A stretch of DNA of 64,000 bases from Cylindrodendrum hubeiense (GCA_014621425.1 JAANBB010000001.1:186001-250000), one strand, 5' to 3'; positions 9,255 through 21,400 are shown, numbered from the stretch's first letter. The notes: generated by a model from the letters alone, not told the origin. Translations and numbers: made by a program.

Positions 9255-11832
9255 GCATCACCGTTTTGCTCTTGGCATTGCCGAGACGGAGCCTCGAATT
9301 TCGTGGCGCTTTGACGGCATCGTATCGAATTGGGAGCAGAGTGCATATAATATCGAGATTGCCCGTGGCTCAGACAAGCCCAATCTCCATACCTTCAATT
9401 CGTCCGACTCCCTCTACGTCGAGTGGCCCGAAGAACCGTTGGATGTGGCGGAACAAGCCTCCGTTCGTGTAAGAGCTCACGGTAGCCAAGGTCAGCCGTC
9501 AACACCATGGTCAGATTGGGTTACTGTCGAGACTGGTCTCCTCTCCTCAGACGACTGGTCGGGAGCTGTGCCAATTGCAGCAAAGCGTAAGACAGAGAAA
9601 GGCAAAGCCAAACGGCCCATCTACTTCCGCAAGGAATTCCCTGTTGACGCGTCTATCAAATCGGCCAGACTTTATATCACGGCCTTGGGCTTATATGAGG
9701 CTGAGATCAACGGCCAGCGTGTCGGCGACGCTGTATTAGCCCCTGGCTGGCAATCTTACAATCACCGTCATGCTTTCGACACATATGACGTCACGGAGCT
9801 TGTGAGGAAGGGAGGAAACGCCATTGGGGTTGTTGTCGGCGAAGGATGGTTCTCGGGTAGATTGGCCTGGGAGGGAAAACGGGAGTTCTGGGGAGATACT
9901 ATTGGCCTCCTTGGACTTCTGACAGTGACCCTTGATAACGGCACAACGATATCTGTACCAACGGACACCTCTTGGAATGCCAATTTGGGTCCCATCGTGG
10001 CATCTGAAATCTACGACGGTGAAACCTACGATTCGAGATTGGAGTCGGACATTGAAGGCTGGTCGTCATCCAGCTTCAGCGATAACGACTGGCTTTCTAC
10101 CAAGGAGCTAGATCCTCTCGAGGGCTCACTTGCGCCTCCAGACGGGCCGCCTGTCCGAAAGTTGGAGGAACGACAAATCGATTCAATCACAAAATCTCCT
10201 TCTGGAAAGACCATCATTGACTTCGGGCAAAACCTGGTTGGCTGGATTAGGCTGACGGTTGGAGGTCCAAGTGGTACAAACATTACTCTGCACCACGCCG
10301 AGGTGTTGCAAGAAGGCGAGCTTGCCTTGGGACCATTGCGAACTGCCAAGGCCACGGACAGTTTTATCCTTAATGGTGATGGTACTCAGACTTTGGAACC
10401 TCACTTTACTTTCCACGGGTTTCGGTATGTGCAAGTTGATGGATGGCCTGATGACACGCCCATCACAGAGGATTCCATCACTGCCATTGTGATCCACAGC
10501 GATATGGAACAGACTGGGTGGTTCGAGTGCTCCAATCACCTTCTCAACAAATTTCACGGAAACGTCCGGTGGTCCATGAAGGGCAATTTCCTCTCTATCC
10601 CTACAGACTGTCCTCAACGTGACGAACGGCTGGGTTGGACAGGTGACGCTCATGCCTTTGGGCCTACTGCGAACTTTCTCTACAACACTGCTGGATTTTG
10701 GAGAGGCTGGCATAAGGACATGTGGTCTGAGATGCAGAGGAACGACACCATGGTTGTTCCCTTTTACGTGCCAACTCTGCCTCCCGATGGCGCTGCCGCT
10801 CCAGCTGCGGTCTGGGGTGACGTCGCAGTGGCAAATCCCTGGAATCTGTACAAAGCGTCCGGAGATTTGGGAGTTCTTAAAGAGCAGTCTTATCAAGCCA
10901 AGGGCTGGGTCGATGTTGGAATTCCAAGAAATGAGGACGGACTGTGGAACCGCAGCAGCTTCCAATTCGGAGATTGGCTAGATCCTATCGCACCACCCGA
11001 CAGCCCTGGCGATGCAACCACTTCGGCTCTTCTGGTCGCCGATGCATATCTCATCCGTATGACAGAGGTTCTGGCCAATATCTCAACTGCACTCGGAGAA
11101 AAGTCCAAGGCGAAGCAATATCGTAAGAAGCACGACAAGCTACGAAAGGCATTTCAGAGATCGTGGATGGAAGATGGCCATCTAGCAAACCAAACGCAGA
11201 CGGCTTATGCTCTTGCTCTCGACTTTGGTCTTTACACCGATGAAACCGAGCGCAAAGCTGCCGCCAAGACTCTTCGCACCTTGGTTGCAGACAATGACTA
11301 TCTCGTCGGTACTGGTTTTGCTGGCACACCTGCATTAGGGCCAGCACTCCGTGGCATTGGCGCAGCCGATGATTTCTATAAGATGCTTCTTCAGACAGAA
11401 ACCCCGTCTTGGCTATACCAGGTTGTCCAGAACGGCACCACGACATGGGAACGCTGGGATAGCCTCCTGGCCAATGGCAGCCTCAATTCGGGAGAAATGA
11501 CTAGCTTTAATCATTATGCCTTTGGTTCTGTTGCTGATTGGATCCATCAGAGCATTGGAGGATTAGCACCTGCAGAGCCTGGATGGAAGGTCACCGAGGT
11601 GGCGCCAAAGCCTGGTGGCAATATCACTAGTGCAGATACACGATTCATCAGTGGATATGGAGAGGTGAGGGCCCAGTGGTGGATTGATGGTGGCGAATTC
11701 CGTCTGAACTTGTGGGTGCCTGCGAACTCCAAGGCGAGAGTGACGCTGCCCAAGGGAGGAGATACTGAAGAAGTGGGATCTGGATATTACGAGTACAGTC
11801 AGTCTGGATACGAAAACTACGAGGAATTATAA
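9223..11832 (+). CDS. Glycoside hydrolase family 78 alpha-L-rhamnosidase
   Basis: A single exon of 869 aa. The enzyme releases terminal L-rhamnose from rhamnosides such as pectic rhamnogalacturonan or plant flavonoid glycosides. The order of parts matches bacterial-type GH78: an Ig-like N-terminal module (about aa 5-105), a beta module that includes RPIYFRKEF and ALGLYEAEINGQRVGD, a second beta module, then the (alpha/alpha)6 barrel. The barrel starts near SIPTDCPQRDERLGWTGDAH, which holds the conserved acidic residues; a second acidic site lies in TTTWERWDS, and a C-terminal beta module follows. The start MAISISQLSFEHH is not a signal peptide, so the protein is probably intracellular and would act on imported oligosaccharides. 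It is convergent with the GH28 pectinase gene, stops 121 bases apart. Family assignment is firm. Confidence 0.93.
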   Translation: MAISISQLSFEHHRFALGIAETEPRISWRFDGIVSNWEQSAYNIEIARGSDKPNLHTFNSSDSLYVEWPEEPLDVAEQASVRVRAHGSQGQPSTPWSDWVTVETGLLSSDDWSGAVPIAAKRKTEKGKAKRPIYFRKEFPVDASIKSARLYITALGLYEAEINGQRVGDAVLAPGWQSYNHRHAFDTYDVTELVRKGGNAIGVVVGEGWFSGRLAWEGKREFWGDTIGLLGLLTVTLDNGTTISVPTDTSWNANLGPIVASEIYDGETYDSRLESDIEGWSSSSFSDNDWLSTKELDPLEGSLAPPDGPPVRKLEERQIDSITKSPSGKTIIDFGQNLVGWIRLTVGGPSGTNITLHHAEVLQEGELALGPLRTAKATDSFILNGDGTQTLEPHFTFHGFRYVQVDGWPDDTPITEDSITAIVIHSDMEQTGWFECSNHLLNKFHGNVRWSMKGNFLSIPTDCPQRDERLGWTGDAHAFGPTANFLYNTAGFWRGWHKDMWSEMQRNDTMVVPFYVPTLPPDGAAAPAAVWGDVAVANPWNLYKASGDLGVLKEQSYQAKGWVDVGIPRNEDGLWNRSSFQFGDWLDPIAPPDSPGDATTSALLVADAYLIRMTEVLANISTALGEKSKAKQYRKKHDKLRKAFQRSWMEDGHLANQTQTAYALALDFGLYTDETERKAAAKTLRTLVADNDYLVGTGFAGTPALGPALRGIGAADDFYKMLLQTETPSWLYQVVQNGTTTWERWDSLLANGSLNSGEMTSFNHYAFGSVADWIHQSIGGLAPAEPGWKVTEVAPKPGGNITSADTRFISGYGEVRAQWWIDGGEFRLNLWVPANSKARVTLPKGGDTEEVGSGYYEYSQSGYENYEEL

Positions 11833-11953
11833 GATAGCATGAGCTGAGGCTTCTGAACAATGTTGGGGGAATAAGTTCATCAATAACTATGATCTACAAC
11901 CTCTATTTCCCCAAACTCCGTTTTATCTACTCAACCACCAATTAAAAGTCTAC

Positions 11954-13507
11954 TTAGTAGTCACGAATGGGGAAAGGGCTGGCACTGGCCTGCGCGGTGG
12001 TGCATTTATCTGCCAGCGCCGCCTGAGCTTCGTCACTCTCCAAGTTGTAACAGTCGGTACCAATATCGGAAACGCCATCACAGATGATAATAGGAGTACC
12101 GCCGCATGGACTCTCGACGTTGAAGTCCTCGAACTTGATGTTCTCGCAAACAGCATTCGCGTTGGTGCTGCAGGTCAACTTGGCCACAGCGCGCCCGTAC
12201 TTGCCCGAAGTGTATCCCGTGAAGTTTTGGAAGAGAACGTTGGTGATGTTCATCTGGGAGGGATACTGCGCGCACGTCTCTGAGTCGATGTTGAAGTAGC
12301 AAGAGTCAATGTAGGCAGAATACTCGTTGTTGGCGTTCCAGAAGTTGCGGAAGGTGACGTTGTCGATGAAGCCGTAGCCAACATCAGGACCGGCCCAGGT
12401 CTTGAGGCGGGCTCCGTGCTGGCCGTTGAGGAGCCAGACGTTCTCAATGACGACATCCTGAACGAATGACTTCTCGCCCTCGTACTGGCCGAGAGAGCCC
12501 ATCGACTGGCCGTGAGTGCCTAAAGTCTGTTAGCGTGGTCATTTCCTGGTGGAGAAAACGCCTGGCATCTTACCATTGCAGTACATAGTGTCAACATGGA
12601 TATCGGTGGCATTGCTCTTAGGCGAGAAACAATCATCACCAATGTTCACCCAGGTGCGTTCGACCTTGAGGCGCTCAATGTTCAACGAGTCAAAGAAGTC
12701 AGTGTTCTTGGGAAGAATACTGGCGTTGTTGGACTGCGCAGTGCAGATAACGTCACGGAAGGCAATGTCCTCGGCTAAGTAAGTGTTAGCACACCAACCC
12801 AAAATCAAAAACAAGGCCGGCTCGGAACTTACAGGTCACGATGAAGTTGGTCCAGCAAGGGGAGTCCTTCATGTGGATGCCTTCAATCTCAAGGCCGGAG
12901 GCATTCTGGGCATAGAAGAGAATGGGTCGGAGATAGTCGTTGTCAGGGTCGAGAATCTCGAGCCCTGAAAACTCGTTCCACCAGCGCTGGCCGTTTCCGT
13001 TCAGCACACCTTCACCATAGAACTTGATGTTCTTTCCTCCCCACTTCCAAAACATGAGGGAGTTCTATGTGTTCAAATTAGTAACCATTAACAACTGAAC
13101 GATAATGATAAATGACTCACCTGGAACGGATGGGTGAAGGCATTCGCCTGCCAATACTCGGTGTCATTGGTGAACTTGATCTCTCCCTCGAGGTGGATAT
13201 GAATATCATTGAGCCACGTCAGGTCCAACGGCTTGCCAATGATGTAAGTGTGTCCCTCAGGAAGGTAGAGAGTTCCGCCATGGTTAGCCTTCTTCAGGCC
13301 CTTGACGAACGCATCCGAGATATCGTCTGTGTCGTTCTTAGAAGAGCGGATGGTGACCTTCTTGCGGTGGCTGAGGGTGGGAGCCTTCCATGGGTGCTTG
13401 GTACGGAACTCGGCAATATTTCTTGGCACTCCGGCAGGGATCTCGACGGCGCTCACAAGAGCTCCGGCAAGGAGGGAGAAAAGAGGAATGACAGCTGACA
13501 GCTTCAT
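11954..13507 (-). CDS. GH28 exo-polygalacturonase, secreted
   Basis: Exons on the minus strand are 13507..13121, 13064..12833, 12774..12574 and 12519..11954. All introns have GT...AG ends, and the joined frame gives 461 aa. The N-terminus MKLSAVIPLFSLLAGALVSA is a good signal peptide. The right-handed beta-helix signature residues of GH28 are present: NTDFFD, GDDCFSPKS (paired catalytic Asp), THGQSMGSLG (catalytic His, codons restored by the third splice) and RLKTW (substrate-binding Arg/Lys). Length, the HPF/NSLMFWKWGG region and the many NXT/S sites resemble fungal exo-polygalacturonases, which remove galacturonic acid from chain ends; an exo-rhamnogalacturonan role cannot be excluded. With the neighbouring rhamnosidase it suggests pectin use. 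Enzyme family is firm, exo mode likely. Confidence 0.92.
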
Positions 13508-13614
13508 GGTGATTGATTGAACAGCACCTTGTTAAGAGAAGGCAAGTCTGGAGAAAACTGGACCTGGTTGAGGACTAAAGAAGCTGTCGAAAAATTGCTC
13601 CTGGCAATGAGCTT

Positions 13615-13622
13615 GATTTATA
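13615..13622 (-). promoter_or_regulatory. TATA-like box of the GH28 gene
   Basis: TATAAATC on the minus strand, about 108 bases upstream of the start codon at 13507. Confidence 0.4.
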
Positions 13623-15031
13623 GGATTCCTTTCTCCACCCTTGCGATATCACCCCTGCTCTAAATCCCAGTGATGACCCTCGGGTCCCTGCAAGGCTCAT
13701 AGTAAAAAAACAACCTTCAATAAGGCGGTATACATTGTGGGGGGCGGGGAAACCGGGGGACAGGACAACAGCAGGCATCTTTTGGGTATCGTGGTAACCG
13801 TTCGTCGGAGCTTACCTACTATTCCGTGCGGATGGCCAACATGGTAAGATTGCTAGGACCAACAGCGCTATCAACTTGGGGGATCTTCAAACGCTTGCCT
13901 GCTCGAGTCATCACATGCATAATGGGGTATTTTCCGTCGCTCGCTCATTTCAGCCCTCGACAATCCACCTATAAGCAGCTTCCTATGCATCTCGGGGTAC
14001 GAGTAATTGAGGGGCTCGGTCATTTCCACCTTGTTTCGGCAGGATTCCAAGTTGCGATGCGACGCTGGAGAAGGTGATGAACATCGGGCCACAGGACTAA
14101 TAAAACTGGAGACCGCGAAGATCGACCCTAGCAGCCGATAGACCAACGCCGTGATTGACGGAATGAGAAATCCCGCCGAGCGGAATATCTTCCCCACAGC
14201 GGAAGGCCATCCCCCACACTTGGAGATCCCCCGCACACTGTTGGTCCTGGCTCGGTTCTTGCAGTCGGCTAAAGGTAATCGCTTTGCTAAAGACCTCGCG
14301 TCCGTTGAGTATTCCTCCATTCACAAAGGCGATCTAGTCGTGGTGGCGCTTGAACGAGCGGACGGCCTGAAATGAGATAGAGAGGGAGACACGCGTCGCA
14401 AGAGTCGGTTTAGGCGGGCCAAAGGCGCTATAGTCGTGAAAATAGCTAACCCAATGCGATCGTTGTTTCTGTGGAGAGTGCATATGGGCTCGGATATAAT
14501 GTTCTGGTCCAAGGGACTACAAGGGAGAGTCAGAAACCAGAGATAAGCGGAGGGTTGAAGGAAAGAAAAATGAAAACAGGAGCGTGTCCTGCCCTTTTTC
14601 CTTATACATACCGTTCGGTAACGGGGCATGATCTAAAACGCCGTATTCTTTGTAGATCATGTCGTCTCAATCGTTTCCTCTCCCTCATAATTGGCTAGTG
14701 ATCATGATGTGGGGCTCACCACAACATCTCAAACCAGCGAGTATAGGGTAGCTGACGGGCGACGGTTCAGGTGGAATCTGGGTCGAACAAGTCAGACATC
14801 TAATCTGTTTAGATTGGCACAGGTCTCGCATATGACATCATTCATGCTGATAGACTGTGTGAGGCAATGTAAATATGTTTCTAATGACGTCGGAACAATG
14901 CCCCTGATACCAATACTGAGTGATGATCCTAAACATTTCAATCCAATGGATGCGCGCGTGCTAAGGCTATGCAAAAGCTTTAGGAGGAACAAGGGGAATC
15001 CACTGGGCGATTTCATATAGTGAAATCAAAA

Positions 15032-15040
15032 TATAAAAAG
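15032..15040 (+). promoter_or_regulatory. TATA box of the KP4-like gene
   Basis: TATAAAAAG lies 133 bases before the start codon at 15173, a clear TATA element in AT-rich context. Confidence 0.45.
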
Positions 15041-15172
15041 GGCGTTATGTGCCTCATGGTATCTGTTGGATCACTCCTCTGCAGCACTTGAATAATCACA
15101 CATCCATTTAAGGCACTTCAACGCCGTGACATTAAAAAGATCAAACGGGATAATATTTCTTTTTTTCGAACA

Positions 15173-15556
15173 ATGAAGCTCGCCATCACCGCTTATCTTG
15201 TGGCCTCTTTGGCATCGGCCTCCGCTCTTGGAATCAATTGCCGTGGCTCAGCCCTCTGTTCATCCGACAATGCTGCCGGAAACTTGCTCAACCTCAAAGA
15301 GATGGTCGGTCGCATCCAGCCACGGAACCGCCACTACAAATCAGGCGAGCCAATTGCTTGCACTGGCTCCCTTTGCAGCTTTTACCGGAATGGAGCTGCT
15401 GGAACTGCCGACCAGGTCGCTGGTCTCCTCCAGGCTCTTCTTGACCACGGCTGCAAGAAGTGCGGTGCTTACCCAACTCAACCTGGGAATGACGTCAGGC
15501 AGGGACAATTAGTTGTTGATATAGTGGGCAAACCACCATGCCAAGGAGCTTGCTAG
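15173..15556 (+). CDS. KP4 killer-toxin-like secreted cysteine-rich protein
   Basis: A single exon of 127 aa. The first about 19 residues form a signal peptide (MKLAITAYLVASLASASALG). The mature part opens with INCRGSALC and carries eight cysteines, which fits a small disulfide-bonded secreted protein. The spacing and the motifs ACTGSLCSFYRNG and LLDHGCKKCGAYP match KP4-type domains known from a killer protein of Ustilago virus and from chromosomal relatives in Fusarium and other ascomycetes. Family knowledge: KP4 interferes with calcium channels of competing fungi; some chromosomal copies affect plant roots. Whether this copy is active is not shown by the sequence. It has its own TATA box and no operon-like partners; the S41-family gene downstream is convergent. 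Confidence 0.85.
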   Translation: MKLAITAYLVASLASASALGINCRGSALCSSDNAAGNLLNLKEMVGRIQPRNRHYKSGEPIACTGSLCSFYRNGAAGTADQVAGLLQALLDHGCKKCGAYPTQPGNDVRQGQLVVDIVGKPPCQGAC

Positions 15557-15932
15557 ATGCGGGTCGTTTATGGACAATTAAGGCAATCTCTCTATTGTGC
15601 CGACTTTTAAGCAATACGACGACTTTGGTGGTCTACCTCGCTCATTTCAATCACACTTTCTCTCTGTGCATTGCGGCTATATGTTGGGATCAATAAGCCA
15701 CCAAGATTGAAAGGAGAAAGAATAGAAAACTGATGGTTACATAGCCGTATGATATGAGTCTTTTAACAAGGTAAATAGACTGAAAATATATCTTAATTAA
15801 ACATGACAGAGCTTTCTGTCTGTGAAATGCAATCTCAATCCAGTTGCAAAAGTCTCAAATGTGCATCTACCTCCCTTTCAATCTCCCAATGTTTCTACCC
15901 AGTATCTAAAATATGTCTACCAACTCAAGCCT
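15557..15932. other. Intergenic between convergent genes
   Basis: 376 AT-rich bases between the 3' ends of the KP4-like gene and the S41-family gene. Nothing beyond presumed 3' untranslated regions was recognised. Confidence 0.55.
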
Positions 15933-18426
15933 CTAGATGATAACTGGACCAGTCCTCTTCTCCGGCAGGGGACCGGCTTCAACGAACCGGAGTCGGCTGT
16001 AGTCCAGATCGTTCCTCTTCGTCTTCTTGGAGTAGGGTTTGTTTGTTGTGTAGTAGTCGCCTCCAACAGTTCGCAGGCCGCCCGGGACAATAGGCCAGCT
16101 TGCCGTAGACCAGAACGCGGGACTAAAGTCGACTTTACCATCGCTAATGGTGTTGTCCGTGTTAACAGTCGAGCCGGGGACGCACTTGGCACCGCTCCAT
16201 GCCACGTCTGCGACGGCCTCCCAGGTGCTGGTGATATCGATGATTGATTCAGCCGTGTAGAAGAGCTTGCAGTTGGCTGCCTCGTAGACGAATTGAAGGG
16301 GCGTGGTGCTCTGGAAGCCAGGGAGGAACTGATTCTGCGTGTTGAGGGCAGAGTTGGCGATAATCAGTGGTGACTCACCCACGCTGGGGAGTTCCAGCGC
16401 ATATGGGACCAAATTATCGGTCTTGTTAAGCGCTATGCTGATAGACTCCTGGATTTCTCCCAATTTGTGGACAGCGCCGCCTTTCGTTCCGCCCATGGCT
16501 TGCATAGGTGCATTGAGAGGACGACCGCCAATGGCGATAGTGCGCACGCCACCAATTCGCGACATCCATCCAGTAAAGAGCGGGCATGAAGAGGCGCAGA
16601 CGGAGTCGGTGACGATAATGATGTCCTCGGCCTTCAGATATCCGGTGGAAAGGGTGTTGTTGTCCGGGAAGTTGCTGAAAGTTGTCTCAATAATATCATT
16701 GGAAAGCAAGTGAGTGAAGTCGTCTCCGTCAAAGGTTTGCGGCCCAAAGATATCCTCCCAGTGCTTATACTGTTTTCCATTTTCATCCTTCGCCGTTGTG
16801 AACAATGTCGGGTTTTCCTTGAACGAGTTTTCGCCAATCCAGTTCAGCACGTCTGTTGCTCGGAGACGGTAGCCGTCGTCAAGCACGACTTCAGGCAACA
16901 GCTCATGAAGCAGGAAGGCAGCAGCAATCAGAAATCCACCGCCATTACCCTGCAGGTCAACGACGAGCTTCTTCTTGCCAGCGGCCTCGAACTTCGCCAG
17001 GTAGGAAGTGAGGGTGCGATAAAACTCCGTTAGGTCCTCTGTGGAATCGAGACCAAATTGACTGCCTGCCTCAAACCCATTCAGAGCCAAGACGCCAACA
17101 TCTTCATACCCAGTCTCGTTGAGAAAGTAGCCTGAGATCCAGTCGCCATAGTGCTTTTCGACTGGGTATGGGTAGCCGGTCAAAGTCGGGGTGCCCTCGT
17201 GGGTTGATGTTGTCGTCTCGACGGGAATCGAAGTTGAAGCGGCTGTCGTCGGTACGGCTGTCGTCAGTGCGGCTGTCGAGGTTGCAATTGCTGTTGGAAG
17301 TTCGACTATTTTGTGAAGAGCCGCAGGCGAGTCGATCTCTGAAAAGTCTTGCTGAACCAGCGCAATATTGTCGTAAACTGCAATTGTGCCATTTGCAAAC
17401 TCGAAAACAATCGCATCCGAGAGAGCAGATTGCGAATTGCTGAACAGGCCCTCTGCGCCTTGTCCCATCTTCGGGATACCCTCAAATACCTCATTGTACA
17501 GTGCATCGGGGTCTTGGGATCCTCCAAGCGACGAGAGCGATTCGAGATATTCTATGACTGGTGCTCCGTCAATCGTAGTGATGGGGGACAAGGAATAGCC
17601 TTCGTGGCTGGATTTCCTAACGTCATCTGTTCCAAAATATTAATAAAGATGGAGTGTGAGAAACCAGTGTCGGTAGCTTACCGAGCAAATACACCTTCGG
17701 AATGCCGCATCCATCTTCAGAGATAGAGACTAAGCCACCACCTCCAGGGGTGAAGGTGAATACGTTATTCAATGGAAGCAGAATGCCAAAATGGCCGTCC
17801 TTGACACGCTTCGTCTGATCTGATATAAGCGAGAGACGAGAAGTAAGTCGATTTGAAAAACATACCAATTGTGAAAACTCCTCAGTAAACTGATACTGGT
17901 TGTAGTATGCCCCTTGAAGAAGCTTGGACTTGATCTCTAGCAGCCCTTTTACAAGATCGACACCGGGAATCAGGTACTCGGACGGCGGATTGTCCAGATA
18001 TTCTATTGTGCTCTGGAACTGAATGAATGGGAGGACACTGCAAAGTAGAGTCAGTAATTAATCACTCAAGTGTCCACGAGGTAGGTATTACTAGTCAATG
18101 AATTCGATGTCGTTCGCGACGTCGACGTCGATAGATCGGAGACAAGCCAATGCTGTGGACGGCGGGATCTTTACGGACGCTAACCAGTGTTTGTCAGCTA
18201 CAAGCCCCCATTATCACTGTTCCATATGCTTCTTACCTGACGGATCGGCAGCTTTGCTTTTCAGATAGATCTGTTGGATTCTGGCACAGGCTCCATATGT
18301 GTACGGGGCCGGGGTTGGAGTCTGGGAAGGAGTAGCGACAGGTGTGCCGAAACCGTCCCAATAAGGGACACCGGCGCTTGCAGTTGCAGAAAGCACCAGA
18401 CCGGCGAAGATGGTGAACGAATGCAT
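15933..18426 (-). CDS. Secreted S41-family (tail-specific-protease-like) peptidase
   Basis: Five exons on the minus strand: 18426..18237, 18179..18092, 18037..17866, 17814..17682 and 17626..15933. They give one frame of 758 aa. Intron 3 has two CAG acceptors five bases apart; only the second keeps the frame (FSQL-TKRVKDG). The signal peptide is MHSFTIFAGLVLSATASAG, followed by a short T/P-rich linker. The C-terminal half has the S41 core: LVVDLQGNGGGFLIAAAFLLH (the GNGGG loop) and DSVCASSCPLFTGWM with the presumed nucleophile Ser. A T/S-rich, probably O-glycosylated stretch (ATSTAALTTAVPTTAAST) lies in between. Fungal secreted proteins of this layout are annotated as CPAF-like S41 peptidases; their substrates are not established. 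A likely extracellular or wall-associated hydrolase. Confidence 0.85.
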
Positions 18427-21400
18427 TGGAGATAGTTCAGAACAAGAAACAGAGAGTGATGCTAATGTCTGAGCAATGCTCTGAATGTGTGGTTATCTTG
18501 GTCTTCTCTTGAAACATTTAACGCGCGCAACCCATTGGTTTTATGGAGATGTCGTAGACATTCATAAGGCTGCGTTGCTCGAATGCGCAGTGCATCCGAT
18601 CTGACGACGTCGTGGCTATGCCCGCGATATGTCTCCGGAGCCGATTTGGGGTCCTATTTGCAGCGGCTGATCGGTGAGATAATGGAACTTTGGGGTAAAC
18701 GTGGCTGTGTGGATTATTTTTGGCGCTCCTTCATGCACAATGGCCCCTCTTCTCACTGCTGCAACCCCGGCTGGGCTTACTCCCGAGCAGTACTGGAGAC
18801 TCCCAATCCTGAAATTCTGCATAATTGGTCGCCCCATATGTACGCGCGAGCCAGGCGTGGTGGTGTCGAGTACTTCGGTAGTTCTCTGGCGGCCGCGGAT
18901 TAACGACTAGGAGCCGCCGACAGAGCCGACGGCTGAAAGTAGGAAGGACTTCCGTCAGACGACAGCACAACCCAAAGGTCAGAATAGCCATGCCATAACA
19001 GAGGCGTATACAGTAATCTGACCTTGGCTATAAACACGTGCATACACTGTCATATTTTCCGGCTATGCGGAATACTTTACTATGGTGCAAACCTTTGCCA
19101 CGCGGCTACGGTGCCGAGAAGTATTGGAACCCCAACATATTACAGCGCTTGAAATACAATGACAAAGCAGAAATCACATAATCATTGCGCTTCCAATGAT
19201 CCGTTCACCCCGCAGAACCGCTAACGAATTTGTTCTTAAAACACCTCGCCCGATCCCAGATAGGTGCATGGAACGGCGCTTGCCACTCATAACCATCACT
19301 CGCCGGCTCGGCACAGTACCACAACTTTTACTTGGTGGTACCCAGACCATAGTAACCGTTCATATTGGGAATCGACATCTTTTTTCTTCAGCCTTAAGAG
19401 GAAAAGCCTTCTATCTAGATCTTGTATGGGTAGAAAGATGCTTGTACGATCCCTCGCATTGCCCACTGGCTCTGACGACGAAGGCTATGGGCGGCTGTCC
19501 GGCTTAAAGCTTACCTCGTATTTAGGTGTAATCACTGCGAATTCTTTTCGGTCATATTTCTAACTCCTGCCGCCGGTGCTGTCGTAGTTGCTAATGGTGG
19601 TCTCCATCCGCGCTAGACACTCGTCCACGTCGACATCAGCCGCCTCATCGCTAAGCTGGACGAGGAACGAATGTTAGTCAGATGTACCGGTGTCATTCGA
19701 CTTTCTGGAGCTCCATCCAACAGTGTGCCCGGGCTGTCCAACGCCCTTGCGGAACTCTTTGCAGTGGCTGTCCAGCCGGTCAGCAGTGGCGTTCCCTTTG
19801 TGATTTTCGCTCAACCAGCATCTGAATTCGCTTGTTGCCTCGAACGAGGATTTGGGGACTTGCGAAATGCCGCGTCATAGATGCACTTCGTCTTGAGGTG
19901 CTATCGGGCTTTGGCATGAGCTTTAAAGTGCACTAGCATCCGCTGCTCTTCATGTTAAGCTCACACTTGCGCAGGTTGGTGCCGATGTCATCCGAAGTGA
20001 CCGTGTAGGGCATGATAAATCGTATGGCACGTTAATTAGAATCAGGCTTCGTTCCGAGGCTCGCTAGCCAAGGCACTTGTTGGGAAGGGATTCAATCAGC
20101 TTGATCTTGGCTACTATTACCAGGGCGTCGTTTCTTGGGGTTCATATGTGGTAAAGCGTTGGTCTTCTCTTCCTGGAACTTATAGACTTGACTGTTACTA
20201 TTTTTGGTGAGTTGAAGGCGACTGTCTGAACACTGAACAGCCGATGGCAAGAAGGTTCACTGGATGTGGGAGTAAGGCCAGAGCGTTAAATGGTATAGGG
20301 TAGGTTTCCCTTCCAGATTGCGGCGCAGCTGTGGCTAGAAATCGACTGCGCCACCAACCCTTTTCTTGTGGAGGGTTTGACTGACCTGAGCTTGTACTCC
20401 GTAATGTCGACAATTTTCATTCACGATTGGCTCAATGAAGTCACACGTGGCATTGCGGACATGGAATGGCAATATCACTGTGAACATCTCAAGATGGAAA
20501 TAATGCGGTGCGGATGTTAGTTCGTACCCAACGTCACACAACAGTCTGGGATTATTGATCTATCTCGTGGTTTCTCTATCTTATGTTCGGTGCTGGAATT
20601 TAACCAAGTACCTACTGGATCTCCGATCAGTTCTAGCTTGCAGAAGCCGAGGGCATAGAATAATTGATCCAGTGTGCGAGTGCATTTACTTGCTGCACCT
20701 AACGCTGCCCCATGTGCTGCTAGCCGTTTCAGACTTTATATACGCAGGGACAATGCTAATTACCAACCAGTGGCAGTATACAAGCCGCGAGCGCAAGTAA
20801 TAAATGTCAGGAGTGTGATAGATGGTTTCAGACTGGCTGTGTGAGAGCATGTGACTTCCTTTTGCTGCGAGGCAATGGATCCGTCCAGACCCGAAACCGG
20901 GATTGCTCACAGTTATGTTGTTGGTTGTGACCATGTTTGTGGCGAATGTGGCCAATATGTTGGTCGCCGACGACGCACGCACGCAAGATTGCGCTCGCGT
21001 CCCCATATTCGGCGCGATTCCAAAACGCGAAACGCGAGTACAGCGAGTCGCAGGGAGCGACAGCCAAGCCCAACCGTCAACCAACAAGCTCTTCTAACCA
21101 TGGTTTCCCTGCTGCGACGATCCTGCCGACTGTGCACGACCCGAATGTGGCATAACGCAGCCACGCCATGAAACTAGTTTCCACAATGTGCCACTCGCAT
21201 GCAGGGATTGTCGTCATCGCACTTCGCATACTGGGATCTTGCACCGCCCAGAGAGTGCATAGTAATGAACCAGTGCACTTGGATCCACAAGGCAGAGCAG
21301 GTGGGAGATGAATCAACAACCAACAACCAACAAACATGGCCCATGAGACGCAATGCACAGACGAGTTCCGAATGCGAGGTGAATTAGCCATGGGATGAAC

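Larger units (their letters stand above)
13508..15172. other. Intergenic between GH28 and KP4-like genes
   Basis: 1.66 kb between divergent start codons. It holds the GH28 promoter at the left and the KP4-like promoter at the right. The frames of up to 149 codons in between overlap each other on both strands and show no protein features, so no gene is called. Confidence 0.5.

Noticed and set aside
10183..10965. 260-codon frame antisense to the rhamnosidase
   Set aside because: It lies wholly opposite a firmly identified GH78 gene and its translation has no recognisable motifs; a codon-composition shadow.
19671..19880. Alanine-rich frame that might be a decayed gene
   Set aside because: Flanking frames are broken and I could not identify a parent family, so I do not call a pseudogene.
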